Source of the DNA: Cristatella mucedo
Lineage: Eukaryota > Bryozoa > Phylactolaemata > Cristatellidae
Reading direction: 5' to 3'
Assembly: GCA_009760855.2 (NCBI GenBank)
Contig: WPIO01000021.1
Span: 744,001-808,000, forward strand
Length of the DNA: 64,000 bases
Position numbers and translations under genes: made by a program. Below the pieces are notes generated by a model. It saw only the letters and a list, made by a program, of their open reading frames with translations, did not search any database and was not told the DNA's origin. How positions within the stretch are numbered: the first letter of the stretch is position 1; every line of letters begins with the position of its first letter. Of the stretch, positions 53,213-64,000 are shown one piece after another.

Positions 53213-55806
53213 TAATTGACTGACTCATTGTCTCTTATGGCTCATGTGCATGGCCCTACCCACATCAAAGGTCACACACTCGACCAGATTTTCTCATACA
53301 ACTACACTTTGTCATCACCAATTATTACCTAATCCTGTTTATCTGACCACATGCTTTAGATCTCATTCAATCAACAGCGTGTGCCCACATCCTCCTCTAA
53401 AATAACCTGTGAATCGCAAAACCTCAAGACCCTTGACATCGATGCTGTCCGTGCGAGAATATCTGCTTCACCTCTGCTGCTCAGTCCTCCCTCCGATCTG
53501 TCATCATTGGTAGATAGCTACAACACGACACTAGCTGACACGCTCGACGAGTTTGCACCTCTGACAAAGCGCACTGTGCGGCCCCACCCAGACGGCCTAT
53601 GGTTTTCCACAGACATTAAACTAGCCAGGTCTACTAAACGAAAGCTTGAAAAAGCATACAAAAGATCCGGACTAACTGTCCATCGCCAGGCATATGAATA
53701 CTACTGTAGGTCGTACCAATCGATCCTAGCAAAGGCCAAGTCTAGCTTCTATAGAAACATTGTTGAATCACAGATGCACAATCCAAAAATGCTGATGTCG
53801 ACAATAAACCATCTCCTCAACCGTTACCAGATTAGCTCCTTACCTGATGATCCTTGTGATGATCTAGCCGATCGATTCTCTCGATTCTTTGTGCAGAAGA
53901 TAGATAAGATCAGCGAATCCATCCCTGCGATGACAACATCCCCACTAGAATGCTGTTCATCGGTTCCTGGCTGCACCTCAATGTCTGCATTTAAGCAGGT
54001 CACTAGTGATCTAGTTCTAAAGTTCGTATCACAATAAAAGAAGAGAACAAGTCCTCTGGACCCTATTCCCACTGTCCTGCTCCTACGTTGCATTGATCTG
54101 CTGCTGCCATGCATAACTAACATCATTAATATGTCATTAGCCTCAGGTCATGTCCCAGCACCTTTCAAAAAAGCTGTAGTCAGGCCACTTCTCAACAAAG
54201 CGACACCAGACCAAGAGAACTTAAGCAACTACCGCCCAGTCTCCCTTCTACCATTCCTATCAAAGACACTGGAACGGGTCGTGGCAGACCAGCTGAACTC
54301 ATATATCGAAACCTCACACCTTGCTAGTAAGTTCCAGTCTGGCTTTAGAGCTAATCACTCTACAGAGTCAGCATTGCTTAGGGTATACAACGACCTACTT
54401 AGGAATGCAGACATGGGTAGAGTGTCTCTGCTTGTTTTGCTCGATCTTTCGGCAGCTTTTGATACCATCGATCACAAAGTTATTCTAGTGCGCCTCTCAT
54501 CTCGCCTGGGCATCACTGGCACTGCTCTGCAGTGATTCAGGTCCTATCTCAGTGGGAGACTCCAGAGTATTGACGTGAATGGACAAAGATCATCTGAAGT
54601 ACCTCTGAAATATGGAGTACCTCAGGGCTCCGTGCTCGGTCCGGTTCTTTTCACGGTTTATACTCTCCCTCTTGCTGATGTGATTGCCAAGCACAATCTA
54701 GGCTTTCACCTCTATGCGGATGACACTCACTTGTACCTTTGCTTTGATCCCTCCCAGCCTTCGAGCACCTCAAATTCTCTCAACTCACTTGCTGCATGCA
54801 TTGATGACATCCGCACATGGATGGCAGCACATTTTCTAAAACTAAACGATGATACAACTAACTTACTAGCTATGGGAAAGCCCAGTGTGATTCAGAGATT
54901 AAAAAGGCAGACTCTCAAAATTGGCTTTGCTAGCATATCTCCTGTCGAATCAGCTCGAAATCTAGGTGTCATATTCCAAAGCGACCTCTCGTTAGACGAC
55001 CATATCAGCTCCACAGTCAAATCTGCCTATTTTCAGCTCCATAACATTGCTAAAATTCGGGCTTGTTGAGATAAGGATACCATGTCCAAGTTGGTCCATG
55101 CATTCGTGTCATCCCGTCTCGACTTCTGCAACTCACTGCTTACTGGTCTACCAGCATGTGCGATCAGGCGATTGCAGCTGGTGCAAAACTCGGCAGCTAG
55201 ACTTGTCTGCCGTGAGCGTCGCAGTTGCCACATTACTCCACTTCTCGCCGACCTGCACTGGCTACCAGTCAAGCAACGGATTGACTTCAAGGTTTTGTCG
55301 CTCACTTTTAGGTCCCTTCATTCTATGGCTCCAACCTATCTCTCAGATATTCTACCCCACCAGGCCAAGCATCGTACCACCTGCTTTTCGGAATCCAACA
55401 GTCTACAAATACCTCGTACAAACCTTAAATCCTTTGGATACCGTGCATTTAGTTCGTATGCTCACAAAGCCTGGAACTCCCTGCCGACCTGCGTCAGAAC
55501 ATCCCCTGATCTGACCACATTTAAAAAGAACTTAAAAACACACCTATTTAGGACAGCATTTAGTGGGTCCCTGTAATTTGTCCTTGATGTGCTTATGCGT
55601 GCTGACACTGTGCATGCTACTACTAACCACATTTGCATGCTGACCCGGTGCATGACACCCTTAACCATATTATCCATTGTGTTTGTCTTTCAAGCATGAT
55701 TTTACTTACCATTTAATTGCATTGTCCTTTGCAGCAAATGCAAAGCGCCTAGAGAGAGATTAAGTTCTCTGAGGGCGCTGTATCAAGTGCATTATTATTA
55801 TTATGA
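53213..55806 (+). mobile_element. CR1/L2-like LINE, best preserved copy
   Basis: Starts in the last endonuclease motif (VHGPTHIKGHTLDQIFSYN) and runs through the linker, a full RT and the C-terminal domain to the 3' UTR (55577-55725), the conserved tail gcgcctagagagagattaag ttctctgagggcgctgtatc and (att)n. The 5' half of the element is missing, as is usual for target-primed insertion. It serves as the reference for the other fragments in this window. Confidence 0.95.
53381..55576 (+). pseudogene. LINE RT open reading frame with three in-frame stops
   Basis: A single reading frame throughout; interruptions are stops at 54035-54037, 54533-54535 and 55067-55069, with no frameshift. Motifs in order: NLKTLDIDAVRARI, FAPLTKRTVRPHPDGLWFS, ENLSNYRPVSLLPFLSKTLE, KFQSGFRANHSTESALLRVY, LLVLLDLSAAFDTIDHKVI (RT motif A), KYGVPQGSVLGPVLFTVYT (motif B), FHLYADDTHLYLCF (catalytic motif C), [88 protein letters not shown] and stop. 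The enzyme would nick and reverse-transcribe at the target; this copy is inactive. Confidence 0.93.
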
Positions 55807-56738
55807 TATAGAGTCATGCCAAAAAACTGTTACAAGGCAGTGGCATTTACAATATGACATAGACCAAGCATTTAAAACATCAAATCAAACAAGCAAAATC
55901 AATATACCCTTTAAGGACAAATCTATAGAGCTCTTGAATTCTATGGAGCTGCTCAGATCCCTGCAGAAGTTGCCGAATATTTTAAGACTGTCATAATATA
56001 ATAGGCCACCATAATATAATCAACCATGGGATATTTAGTCAGTAGTTAAATATGTTTTAAAAGATTACGTTGCCAAACATAAGAGCAACCGAGAATGATA
56101 CGTTCTTTGAGTATACCTATGGAGACTAAAACTGTGATCCCTACATATGGATGTCACCCCTACGGTCACCACACAAGTACAAGCACATACAGAACTATTA
56201 CACCTAATTAAGGACTTCGGAGCAGCTTAATCAGATGTCAGGCGAACGAACATGCACAGGTTCACGGATAAAGCACTTGAAGACCACACTCACGAATATA
56301 CCACATCAATGTTGATGCAATGCCCATCAGTAAGCAGCTTACTTTCAAGGTCACATAGCTTTTGGTCCACTGACTTGGTTTCGGATGTCATTGGCAGAGT
56401 CAGGTTGGAGCTACTCATTTGTGAATAAAATGTCATGAACTTTAGGTGCCGGCCTTCATAGTCCTAAATCACTAGCTGCTCAGCTACAACTCCTCAGGTA
56501 GGCACTATATCGTTGATTTAACGTGCCAAAAATACAGATCCCTGAATCGGAATAGATAAGGAATGACTGGGAAACCTAGCAGTAACTTTAAGTTTATCAA
56601 TTATTTCAGCTTTCGCAGCTGAATTGTGCTTTCAAAGAGGGGAAAAGCAGTAGAAACGTCGGAAACACGTATACAATTCAGCTTGCGAGTCAATTGCGAT
56701 GTTGGCAGTGTGCTTGGAATAGCTGATATATAAAACAT
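55807..56738. other. Intergenic; no gene recognised
   Basis: AT-rich; no repeat family or conserved frame recognised. Confidence 0.45.
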
Positions 56739-56870
56739 TAAATTCATTTGTATAGCACCCAAGAGAGCTTATTCTCTATTCAGGCACTTTACATATGCCT
56801 CGGGGCCCGAGCCCACAACCTCAGCCAGGCGTTGGTCGAGGTGAGCATCTTAAACCCGAACCAAACCAGT
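56739..56870 (-). mobile_element. SINE-A copy
   Basis: attcatttgtatagcaccca, agagagcttattctctattc, aggcactttacatatgcctc, then the inverse B-box region ggcccgagcccacaacctc and cagccaggcgttggtcgagg. Confidence 0.75.
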
Positions 56871-57417
56871 TCGGCGTTATGGCAAACTCTTAGGAGCCGG
56901 CTGCCAGCCAAAAGTCTGGCTGCTGCAAATACTGCATTTAACCCATTTTTCATAGTGTCTGCTCCTAACTTTTGGACTGCACCTATTTGCTGTACAGCTA
57001 TGCACAAAGTACAGAGTGGTAGATAGCTCGAAAAGGCAGCCCATTAAAGTGACGATACGTTTCTGGCTATGATAGTATGCGTCAAGAGTCGGCATCGACT
57101 GAGCTCAGTGTTGACTTGGCAGCCCTTTTAGGCACTATAGCGTTGCAGAAAAAGACAGTGTGCAAGACGCATTGGCGGATGCGCTAAGATCACTGCGAAT
57201 TGGTCGGGAAACGTAGCCTGGCGTTGGTTGGGACAGCAGTGTTGACCGCTGAGCATTGCTAGCGTATCACACTCAAATGTCTTCCAGCCTGGATCTTCAT
57301 TCGGACTTCTGGTAAAACGTGTCATTGCTGCCGGCAGGGAATGAGTCAATTTTCCAGAGCTGACTGCAACTAAGAACGAAAGTGCATGCAGTTCAGGCCA
57401 GAAAGCTTTTAGACATA
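56871..57417. other. Unassigned stretch between SINE and LINE fragment
   Basis: Frames on either strand are short. A plus frame ending FNPFFIVSAPNFWTAPICC could be a decayed RT C-terminus of another LINE family, but the similarity is too weak to call. Confidence 0.25.
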
Positions 57418-57830
57418 TCGTATGTGCTTTGATCCCTCCCGGCCTTCGAGCACCTCGAATTCTCTCAACTCCCTTTCTGCATGTATTGATGACATCCACA
57501 CTTGGATGGCAGCAGATTTTCTTAAATTAAATGTTGATAAAAGCAACTTATTAGTTAGGGACAAACCAAGCGTGATTCAGAAATTGAAAAGGCTCACGCT
57601 CAAAATCGCCTCTACCAGCATAGCTCCTGTTGAATCTGCACGAAATCTAGGTGTCATGTTCCAAAGTGACCTCTCATTAGACGACCACATTAGCTCCACA
57701 GTCAAGTCTGCTTCCTTTCAGCTACATAACATTGCTAAAATTTGGGCTTGTTTGGATAAGAATACCACATCTAAGTTGGTCTATGCATTTGTGACATCAT
57801 GTCTTGACTTGATGCTTGCTTTCGGAGACT
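57418..57830 (+). mobile_element. LINE RT fragment, no 3' end
   Basis: Colinear with 54740-55130 of the reference copy: CFDPSRPSSTSNSLNSLSAC, DIHTWMAADFLKLNVDKSNL, SARNLGVMFQSDLSLDDHIS and IWACLDKNTTSKLVYAF. Here the codon that is a stop in two other copies is Leu, and the frame is open for 136 codons. Truncated at both ends. Confidence 0.92.
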
Positions 57831-58107
57831 AGGGGAGCAGCCAGTGATATTTTTTCAAAGCCAGTACGCTTGGCTTAGTCTGCTTTGTCTCAGTCAGCTC
57901 AATGCAATTATAATTACACGAGCGCTCTCACTGGTCATCCCACTGCACTGTGCCGCCGGTACTCTCTTATTCCACTCAACTGCAGACGTCACTGACGTCA
58001 CCGGTAAGCCTCATGGTGGTATTGAGAGCGGCCAGAGCTGCTTGTGAACTCCGTTGCACCGTTTAGCTGCAGGAGCCTCCACACCACGAACCCAGCAAGG
58101 CTTGTTC
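57831..58107. other. Unassigned; two overlapping TGACGTCA-type sites
   Basis: At 57985-58002 gacgtcactgacgtcacc contains two CRE-like palindromic cores. No gene or promoter is otherwise visible. Confidence 0.3.
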
Positions 58108-58290
58108 GTAACAATAATAATAAAAATAATGTGCTAAGAGAAATAAATCCTAACTGAGGTGATTTGCAACTACCTGCAAGAGAATCAATAAATAAGGCTT
58201 AGTGATGTGCACGGAATCCTGCTTGGACAAGTATGCAAAATCAAGGGAGTGTCATGTTTAGGAGAGCATGTCGATGAAAACTGGAAGGCA
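58108..58290 (-). mobile_element. LINE tail/3' UTR relic, antisense
   Basis: aataataataaaaataatgt, then gctaagagaaataaatccta and gtgatttgcaactacctgca, ending with tagtgatgtgcacgg as in the 29.9-30.1 kb relic. Confidence 0.5.
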
Positions 58291-59037
58291 CTCAAAGCCA
58301 CAAGCTAGTCAAGCCCGTGGCCAGTGAAAGAACTCAATCACGCCCACCTATTCGCCAAAGCAGACGGGAACAAAAAGAGCGGTCGTCAGCATACGAGCAG
58401 TGCCCTCGGTGCATTCCAGTGTCAACACCTTCGGTCGCGGGTGGGTCCAGCTCGAGGACACCTGTGCGACGACGCCTATGTATAGGCAGAGAGCCAAGTA
58501 CAGGCCCTGCATCCTCGGAGCTCGACTAGAGACGACCCTGCTAAATTAGACCCGGAAAAATTTGTAACGCTGAAGGCTCGGCGTAGTGGGCTTAACCCGT
58601 CACTTACCTAGCGGCGTAACCTTTTGCCTAATGCCGTTCGGTGCCCGCCTACGCGAAATAAGCTCGCTGCCACGAAACGAGCGTTTCTGGTGCCGACCTG
58701 CTTACCGTCACTAAAGGGGGTCATGAGTCCGCGGCGCGAATTGGAAAGCGAGATAAACAAATTGGGGATTTTACTTGAGCTTTATGCGAAATCGCACAAA
58801 GTCGCTGCGCGTCGAGCTCAGTTTTATCTCCACACTCCACGCACGCTCTCAGCAGCACAAGCACTCTTGCGGGGGGAATACGTCCCCGCACTTAGGCTGC
58901 CTAAGTCTATTGTGGGGAGCGACCCAAATAAGACGAGGAGCCCGAACCGGAGCATAGACCCTGACTGGAGAACTAGGGCTCCGCTTCCACCTTACGGCAG
59001 GAATACCTCATACACTACGCCAAGCACTCTTGGTGAG

Positions 59038-59051
59038 ACCACGCGCACGCG

Positions 59052-59088
<37 letters not shown>

Positions 59089-59104
59089 CACGCACACACA
59101 CAAC
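59038..59104 (+). repeat. (GC)n(AC)n microsatellite
   Basis: cgcacgcgcgcgcgcgcaca passes into pure ac repeats. Confidence 0.95.
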
Positions 59105-59318
59105 ACAGAAGAAACACAAAATGCGAGCTCGAGCGCTATACGACCGTATTCGGTGGCGTCCACCGAATCCTCCTGGTGCTGTCTCGTCCTGTCCCGCAAT
59201 CGCTGGCGAACAGCCCGCCCTCCTCCCTCGCTTTCAGAGAAACGAGTCCGGCAACTACCAGCGACGGCGTCGAGACGGAGCCAAAGATGAAGAAGAGGCC
59301 TCTAGCGAGCGTCGCCCT

Positions 59319-59594
59319 ATCATTATATAACTAGCTGGGACAATGAGGTTGGCAACCCAGCCAATATCAATCGCCTCAGCGACCTCTGCGTCCCCTCGCT
59401 CACAGCTCGAGAATGCAGATGTTCTTCACCCACTTCTTTCGTTCTCGCGGAAACCGTCCAGCAAATCTAGAATGGCTGGCGGCGACATCGACCTTGGGCA
59501 AGCGTTGCCCTATTATCAAATTGCTAGCAGGAACTATAGGGTTGGCACTCAAGCCAATATCAATCACCTCAGCTACCTCTGCGTCCCCTTGCTC
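59319..59594 (+). repeat. Spaced direct duplication of ~80 bp
   Basis: ccagccaatatcaatcgcct cagcgacctctgcgtcccct (first copy, to 59401) recurs as agccaatatcaatcacctca gctacctctgcgtcccctt (second copy, 59510-59594). The preceding 27 or so bases (tagctgggacaatgag / ctagcaggaactatagg) are also similar. Confidence 0.75.
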
Positions 59595-60341
59595 TAGGAC
59601 AGAGGTGTTTCCTGCTGAGCAATTCTCATGGGCCCTAAAACTGAGTCAGGCTGGCGCTGTGCTACACATTGCACTGCCAGGACTGGACTCGGACAGGCAC
59701 GGAGTGGAACCTGTCGGATAATGGGCCGAGCATCGCCAAAACCTGCGACAGCAGAGGTCTCTGCCCCGGTTTTATCGAGCTCCGACGGCTAAGCCGGATA
59801 AATTATCTTCAGTCGGATAGGGAACTTAATCTCATTATTAGGCTGGAAATAAGCGGATTATGAATGCGGTCTAGCGTCTTCTGAACTAAGATCTTTACCA
59901 AGAACACAGCGAACTTGCTACAGCGCCATCCCTGTCTGCCACATTACCGAATGCCGGTGAAAATGGCGAATCGAGGCTCGGGTTACGAAACGAAAAAGCA
60001 GCACCAATATGCGAAGTTCTTCCGACGTGAGCTGACCCCAAACAACACTCAAGATAGCCATTGCTTAGGAGCAAGTTCATCACGACATCCCATAACTAGA
60101 CATTCGAACAGTAGCTCGGCAGCTACGTGCTCTCAACATTAGCTCCTTCCGTGTGAATAGTCCTGCGCGTGCTTACTCGCGCATTCTCTGAGTATGTTGT
60201 CGCAAACCCATAGACGTGCTTTGTGTCATCATCGCCCGCAGAGCCTGACGGCTGCAAGCCGCTGCCTCCGGCTGCGGTATCCGGATCCACCGGAGCTGCG
60301 CATCGGACTCTGCTCTACGGTGTCGCACAGCGACCTCAGTT

Positions 60342-60415
60342 CCAGCAAATGAAAAGGACCTAGAATGAAATTTAGACATCTGAGGGCGCTATTTACAACA
60401 TTTATTATCATGAAC
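60342..60415 (+). mobile_element. LINE tail relic
   Basis: cagcaaatgaaaaggaccta gaatgaaatttagacatctg agggcgctatttacaac. Confidence 0.6.
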
Positions 60416-60561
60416 AAGAATGTCATGTGCTGAAACGTCTGGTTTTATAGCCGACAGCGCGAGTGGGCCACATCTCTAGAGCCACGGTGCCAGAAGATGA
60501 CTTACAAACATCGCGAGAATAGTTCTGTATCGACTACGGTGCATGCAGTCTTGGTCCTGCT

Positions 60562-60680
60562 TTGGCCAAGTGGTAAGGTGCTCGCTGCTGCCGATCGAGG
60601 TCGTGGGGTTGAGCCAGCAAATGAAAAGCGCCTGGATAGAGATTTTAAGTTCTCTTAGGACGCTACACGAATTAATTATA
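60562..60680 (+). mobile_element. SINE-A copy, sense orientation
   Basis: ttggccaagtggtaaggtgc (A-box region), gtcgtggggttgagcc (B-box region) and then gcgcctggatagagatttta agttctcttaggacgctaca. The only clear plus-strand member; it confirms the order head then LINE-type tail. Confidence 0.78.
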
Positions 60681-61970
60681 CGTTAGTCATCAGTAAGGCC
60701 CGCAAATCGCGACAGGTAGTATTGAGGTCGGATTAATCATGGCTTGCGTTTCGCTACCGCTGAGGTCTCAGCGTTGATGTTGCAACATAACTACTTGAGT
60801 TGAGCGTTCAAAGCTGAGTAGCAGAGTGCCGAAGGTGCAGAGCGCCTCATTTGCAGGGTCGCGCTTCAGTCTCCGTTCCGTTCAGTCGTCGGGAGGGAGG
60901 GGCGCGACTACGAGCACGTCTGACAGTGCGGAAGTAGGGTGTGTACGTCCTTCACCGACGTACGCCGCTACCCGCGTGGCCCGTGATCGGATCGTCCGTG
61001 CCAATCGTCAGGTTAGCTCTGTAGCAAACACTGAGTAGGTTTGTAATTAGATTGCGTGAATAGGCTAATTAGCTAACAGATGCAATGCAGTCGGAAGTTG
61101 CAGCGTTTGTGAAGAGAGGAAATCTTATAATCCGGTAGTTAGCGACCCCCATTCGTTTTTCGTGTTTCGAGTGTGCTCGTCCAATACCACCCGATCGTCT
61201 TTCGTAGTGTATGCATCTGTTTTTCATGTTCGAATATTAATGCTGGGCTGGGGGTCTTACTGGCGGCCCTTTTCCTCTTCCATTCTATGAGCCCAGCCGT
61301 TAGAGGGGATTTGGTGGGGATGATAGCTTAAGATTTCGGTCTTTGTACTACACGTGCCATAATAATAAAAGAACCTCTAGTTAGCTTCATCGAAGTTGGG
61401 AATTAATAGCCGAGATTAGTGATTGAAGCGGTGCGTTCCGATAGGCAGTAGCTGTGCAATGAGAGCGGATGTGATAATAAGAGACACAGTTGCTCCTCAG
61501 TTCGCACGGCAGTGACTGCCACAAACCGTTGCTCTGATATGCTGCACGATTGAGCGCCACTGCTTCGCTGGCCTCTTTCGGCACCGTTTGAATGCTACGC
61601 ATTTAATGGCCCTGGCGGGGGATGCAGGTGCGTCTGGACTTGTTAGGCCATGTCGATTGCTCATGCTTAGCTGCTTCTTTTGTAGGTAGCTACATTATCG
61701 TCTGCTATCAGTTTCTCTTTGTGAAGTAAAGGTCACTATTTTAAGAATGAGTAACTCCCAGTTGAAATTTGACTCATCCCACAGTAATCTTTAGGCCTGC
61801 CTCTTTCTCCAGATAGTCAATCGAAACTTAGAATGGCCTGTTACTACCATGTCCCAATAAAGTCGAGTCAATTCCATTCGATTTAAAATGCTACCACCGG
61901 CATGCACTATTGGCAAGTCATATATTATGTGAAGCCTGATCGCAGTCGTGTTCTTTCTACCAAGCACGCC
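60681..61970 (+). other. Possible 5' region of a downstream gene
   Basis: 60830-61020 is CpG-rich (cagtcgtcgggagggagggg, cgccgctacccgcgtggccc) and ends in the donor-like caggttagc, so it could be a 5' exon or promoter island. A cccaataaagtcgag at about 61848 is AATAAA-like. Nothing else identified. Confidence 0.3.
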
Positions 61971-62075
61971 ATGGCAAACCCTCCTGAGCAGCTGTTCACC
62001 GACGAGCAGCTCAGCAGTGACTCAGTCAGCAAGAAGGATCTGGTTACATGGCTTCAGCAGTACGCTTCTTTTAAG
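61971..62075 (+). CDS. Candidate first coding exon of an unrecognised gene
   Basis: The ATG at 61971 opens 35 codons, MANPPEQLFTDEQLSSDSVS then KKDLVTWLQQYASFK, ending exactly at a donor (AAG followed by gtatac). The peptide is hydrophilic then amphipathic and looks protein-like, reminiscent of short N-terminal helical (LisH- or CH-like) starts, though I do not recognise the family. A long pyrimidine-rich intron-like stretch follows to about 62380. No second exon is seen before the LINE relics at 62.8 kb, so the rest would lie beyond the window or be interrupted. Confidence 0.4.
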
Positions 62076-62099
62076 GTATACAGCGAGTGCGCCCCGACC

Positions 62100-62380
62100 A
62101 TACTGTCTCCATCTTGGTCTCTCCATCATCGTCTCTCTAACTGGTTCTTTCTGTCTCTTCCTGTTTCTCTGTGTCCCATTCTTATTATCTATTTCTCTTT
62201 TGTCTTTCCTCTATGTGTCCCATTCTCTCTTGCTCTGTCTTTTTCTCACTATAGGTCTCGATATCCATCCATACTCCACATGTCTCTCTTCGTATGTTTC
62301 TTGTCTCTCTTTTATCTCACTTGTCTCTGATGTCTCACTTGTCTCTTTCTCTTCTGTCCTCTCTCTCTCTCTCTCTCTCC
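62100..62380 (+). repeat. Pyrimidine-rich tract with (CT)n
   Basis: Repeated tgtctctct, ttctgtctctt and a pure ct run at 62359-62379. Confidence 0.85.
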
Positions 62381-62796
62381 CGACACGACTTGTTTGTACA
62401 TAACCTCATTGCTGCTAGAGGTTTTGCATTTGAAATAGTTCGTCGTATTGTGAACAGCAGCAGCAATGATTGTGGGACTTGGGCTTAGCGACTGCTGCAA
62501 TGCAGTGCAAACGTAGCAGCTGCACCACTTTTGTGGCAGGGTGTCTGCTTCATATCTCCACATTTGCTGTGGCCTGCCTTACAATCAGAAGCCACTGTAT
62601 AAATGAGTTAAGCCATATTAATTGTAGAAGTTCTAGAACAAGTGCAAGTAGTTTAGACAGAGTGGTCAAACATGCCTGTACCACTGGAGGTTTGAATTCA
62701 AGTCTGCCATGCATTATATACACAATGCTGATACCTTATTTGATGCTGAAACATAAGACAAAGGCTTTTTAAAATTTTGCTTTTGCCATCCAAGAC

Positions 62797-63050
62797 AGTA
62801 GAACAAGTTGGCAGACCAGCTAAACTCATATCTTAAAAATATCAATCCTAGAGTCAATGCTACTGAGAGTTTATGCCAGTAGAATGCTGACTAAGGCAGA
62901 ATCTAGATGCTAGTTCTGGTTGATCTGACGGCAGCTTTTGCTACCATTGATACCACGTCTTTCTTGAGTGCTTGTCGTATCGTATTCACTGGCGTATTCA
63001 CTGGCGCTGCACTGTAATAGTTAAATCTTATCGTTGTGGGAAACTTCAGT
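62797..63050 (+). mobile_element. Decayed LINE RT fragment
   Basis: aagttggcagaccagctaaa ctcatatctt and gttctggttgatctgacggc agcttttgctaccattgata match the VADQLNSY and VLLDLSAAFDTID regions of the reference LINE, with many deletions. Confidence 0.7.
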
Positions 63051-63054
63051 GCTT

Positions 63055-63300
63055 AGATGCCAACCACCAACTGTCATGCAGTAAGCCTTGAAGGAAAGTG
63101 ATAAGCATAGCTGAGTCATGGGGCAGTCGAGGAATTGAATATAGCATGAAATAGCAGCTCAAGACAGCTGTAAAGGAGATGCCACAGTCAGTAGCAGGAG
63201 AGTAGATGTTGCATAATTGTGGAAGTGAGTTCCACGGTCTAAGACTCGAAGAGCAAAAGCTCTTTGCCAACAGCCTTTAAGCAAAAGAATGGCGCAGCCA
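63055..63300 (-). mobile_element. C-terminal RT relic of a second LINE family
   Basis: Minus frame contains AKSFCSSSLRPWNSLPQLC, resembling the R.PRLWNSLP motif near the C-terminus of CR1/L2-type RTs but distinct from the main family ([12 protein letters not shown]). Confidence 0.5.
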
Positions 63301-63499
63301 ATTATTGCCCATGGAAGACCTGAGGGCACGATGAGGCTGAAACTGGTGCATCGGTTCAGCTAGGTACGAAGGAGCTATGCCATGGCGGGCGCCTTGTGGG
63401 TAAGTGTAAGAATTTTGCTCTTTAACCGTTGATCGACCGAAAGCCATCGAAGCTCCTTCAGCAAAGGAGGCACATGGCTGAACCTCTTGCATTTGTTAT

Positions 63500-64000
63500 A
63501 ATAATGATGATAATAATAATGTTGCATTTGAATCCCTTTCTTGGCACTTTACATTTGCTGCAAAGGAAGCACGTTCGAATGGTTAGTGGTAGCATGCTCA
63601 ATAAATAACAAGAACATCATGGTTAGGGGTGACATGCACAGGGTCAGCATGCAAGTTTGGTTAGTGGCAGCATGCACAGCGTCAGCACGAATAAGCTCAT
63701 TTAGTACGAACCACAGGGACACACTAAATAGTGTGGTAAATAGATGCGTTTTTAGTTCCTTTTTCAATGTGGACAAGTCAAGAGATGTCGTGACGCAAGT
63801 CGGAGTTCCAGGCTTTGGGAGCATACGAACTAAAGGCACGGTCTCCAAAGGATTTGAGATTTGTACGAAGTATAGGTAAACAGTTAGACTTCGACAAGTG
63901 GGTGATACGATGCTTAGCCTGGTGGGAGAGTAGATCTGATAGGCTGGAGCCAAAGAATGAAGGGACCTAAAAGTGAGTGAAAAAACCTTGAAATCAATGA
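63500..64000 (-). mobile_element. LINE 3' end, antisense, runs off right edge
   Basis: ataataatgatgataataat, ccctttcttggcactttaca tttgctgcaa, 3' UTR (catggttaggggtgacatgc), then C-terminal RT codons with decay (LKTHLFTTLFSVSL) to the window end. Confidence 0.88.

Larger units (their letters stand above)
58291..60341. other. Intergenic; frames without recognisable content
   Basis: A plus frame 58624-59334 (236 codons) crosses the CA microsatellite and shows no domain. An ~80-bp segment is duplicated with a 193-bp offset (see repeats). Confidence 0.35.

Noticed and set aside
58624-59334. 236-codon plus-strand frame
   Set aside because: Part of it is the translated CA/GC microsatellite (alternating Thr-His and Ala-Arg), and the rest has no domain.

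Overview
The window is eukaryotic, and most likely from an invertebrate animal. It holds one long, intron-rich gene with GT-AG introns, surrounded by decayed retroelements, tRNA-derived SINEs and microsatellites. There is no prokaryotic gene organisation. The one cellular gene I could assemble in full is cyclin F, an animal-type F-box plus cyclin-box protein. Which phylum this is cannot be settled from the window; I infer only a non-vertebrate metazoan from the CR1/L2-like LINEs, the Ty3/gypsy elements and the gene content. Layout, left flank (1-17.2 kb): a CR1/L2-like LINE enters from the left edge in minus orientation and abuts a Ty3/gypsy protease fragment. Next come an element with terminal inverted repeats built from tandem 14-bp units (3.06-3.54 kb), copies of two SINE families (called SINE-A and SINE-B here), short LINE 3' ends, and a near-complete but inactivated Ty3/gypsy retrotransposon on the minus strand (12.1-16.25 kb) with gag, protease, RT, RNase H and integrase all recognisable. 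Centre (17.2-40.2 kb): a CpG-rich segment precedes the CCNF (cyclin F) gene, which I assembled as 14 exons at 18664-40197 on the plus strand. All exon phases agree and the lengths sum to 2376 nt, or 791 residues plus stop, close to human cyclin F (786 aa). The protein has an F-box, a helical linker, a cyclin box starting at the MRFIL hydrophobic patch, a C-terminal cyclin fold, an acidic tail and a basic C-terminus. Its introns carry LINE ends, SINEs, microsatellites, an 80-bp x3 minisatellite, a hAT-like MITE, a Tc1/mariner transposase relic, and a 0.9-kb near-perfect palindrome in intron 9. Right flank (40.2-64 kb): repeats dominate. There is a gag-only LTR element with two ~240-bp LTRs and a LINE fragment nested inside it (48.19-49.79 kb), and a cluster of LINE copies (50.7-57.8 kb) that includes the best preserved one, at 53.2-55.8 kb, whose ORF is broken only by three in-frame stops. 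A candidate first coding exon of an unrecognised gene lies at 61971-62075, and further LINE relics continue to the end. The recurring theme is a LINE and a SINE family (SINE-A) that share one conserved 3' tail (gcgcct..gagattaagttctct..agggcgct), which suggests that the LINE machinery mobilised the SINEs.
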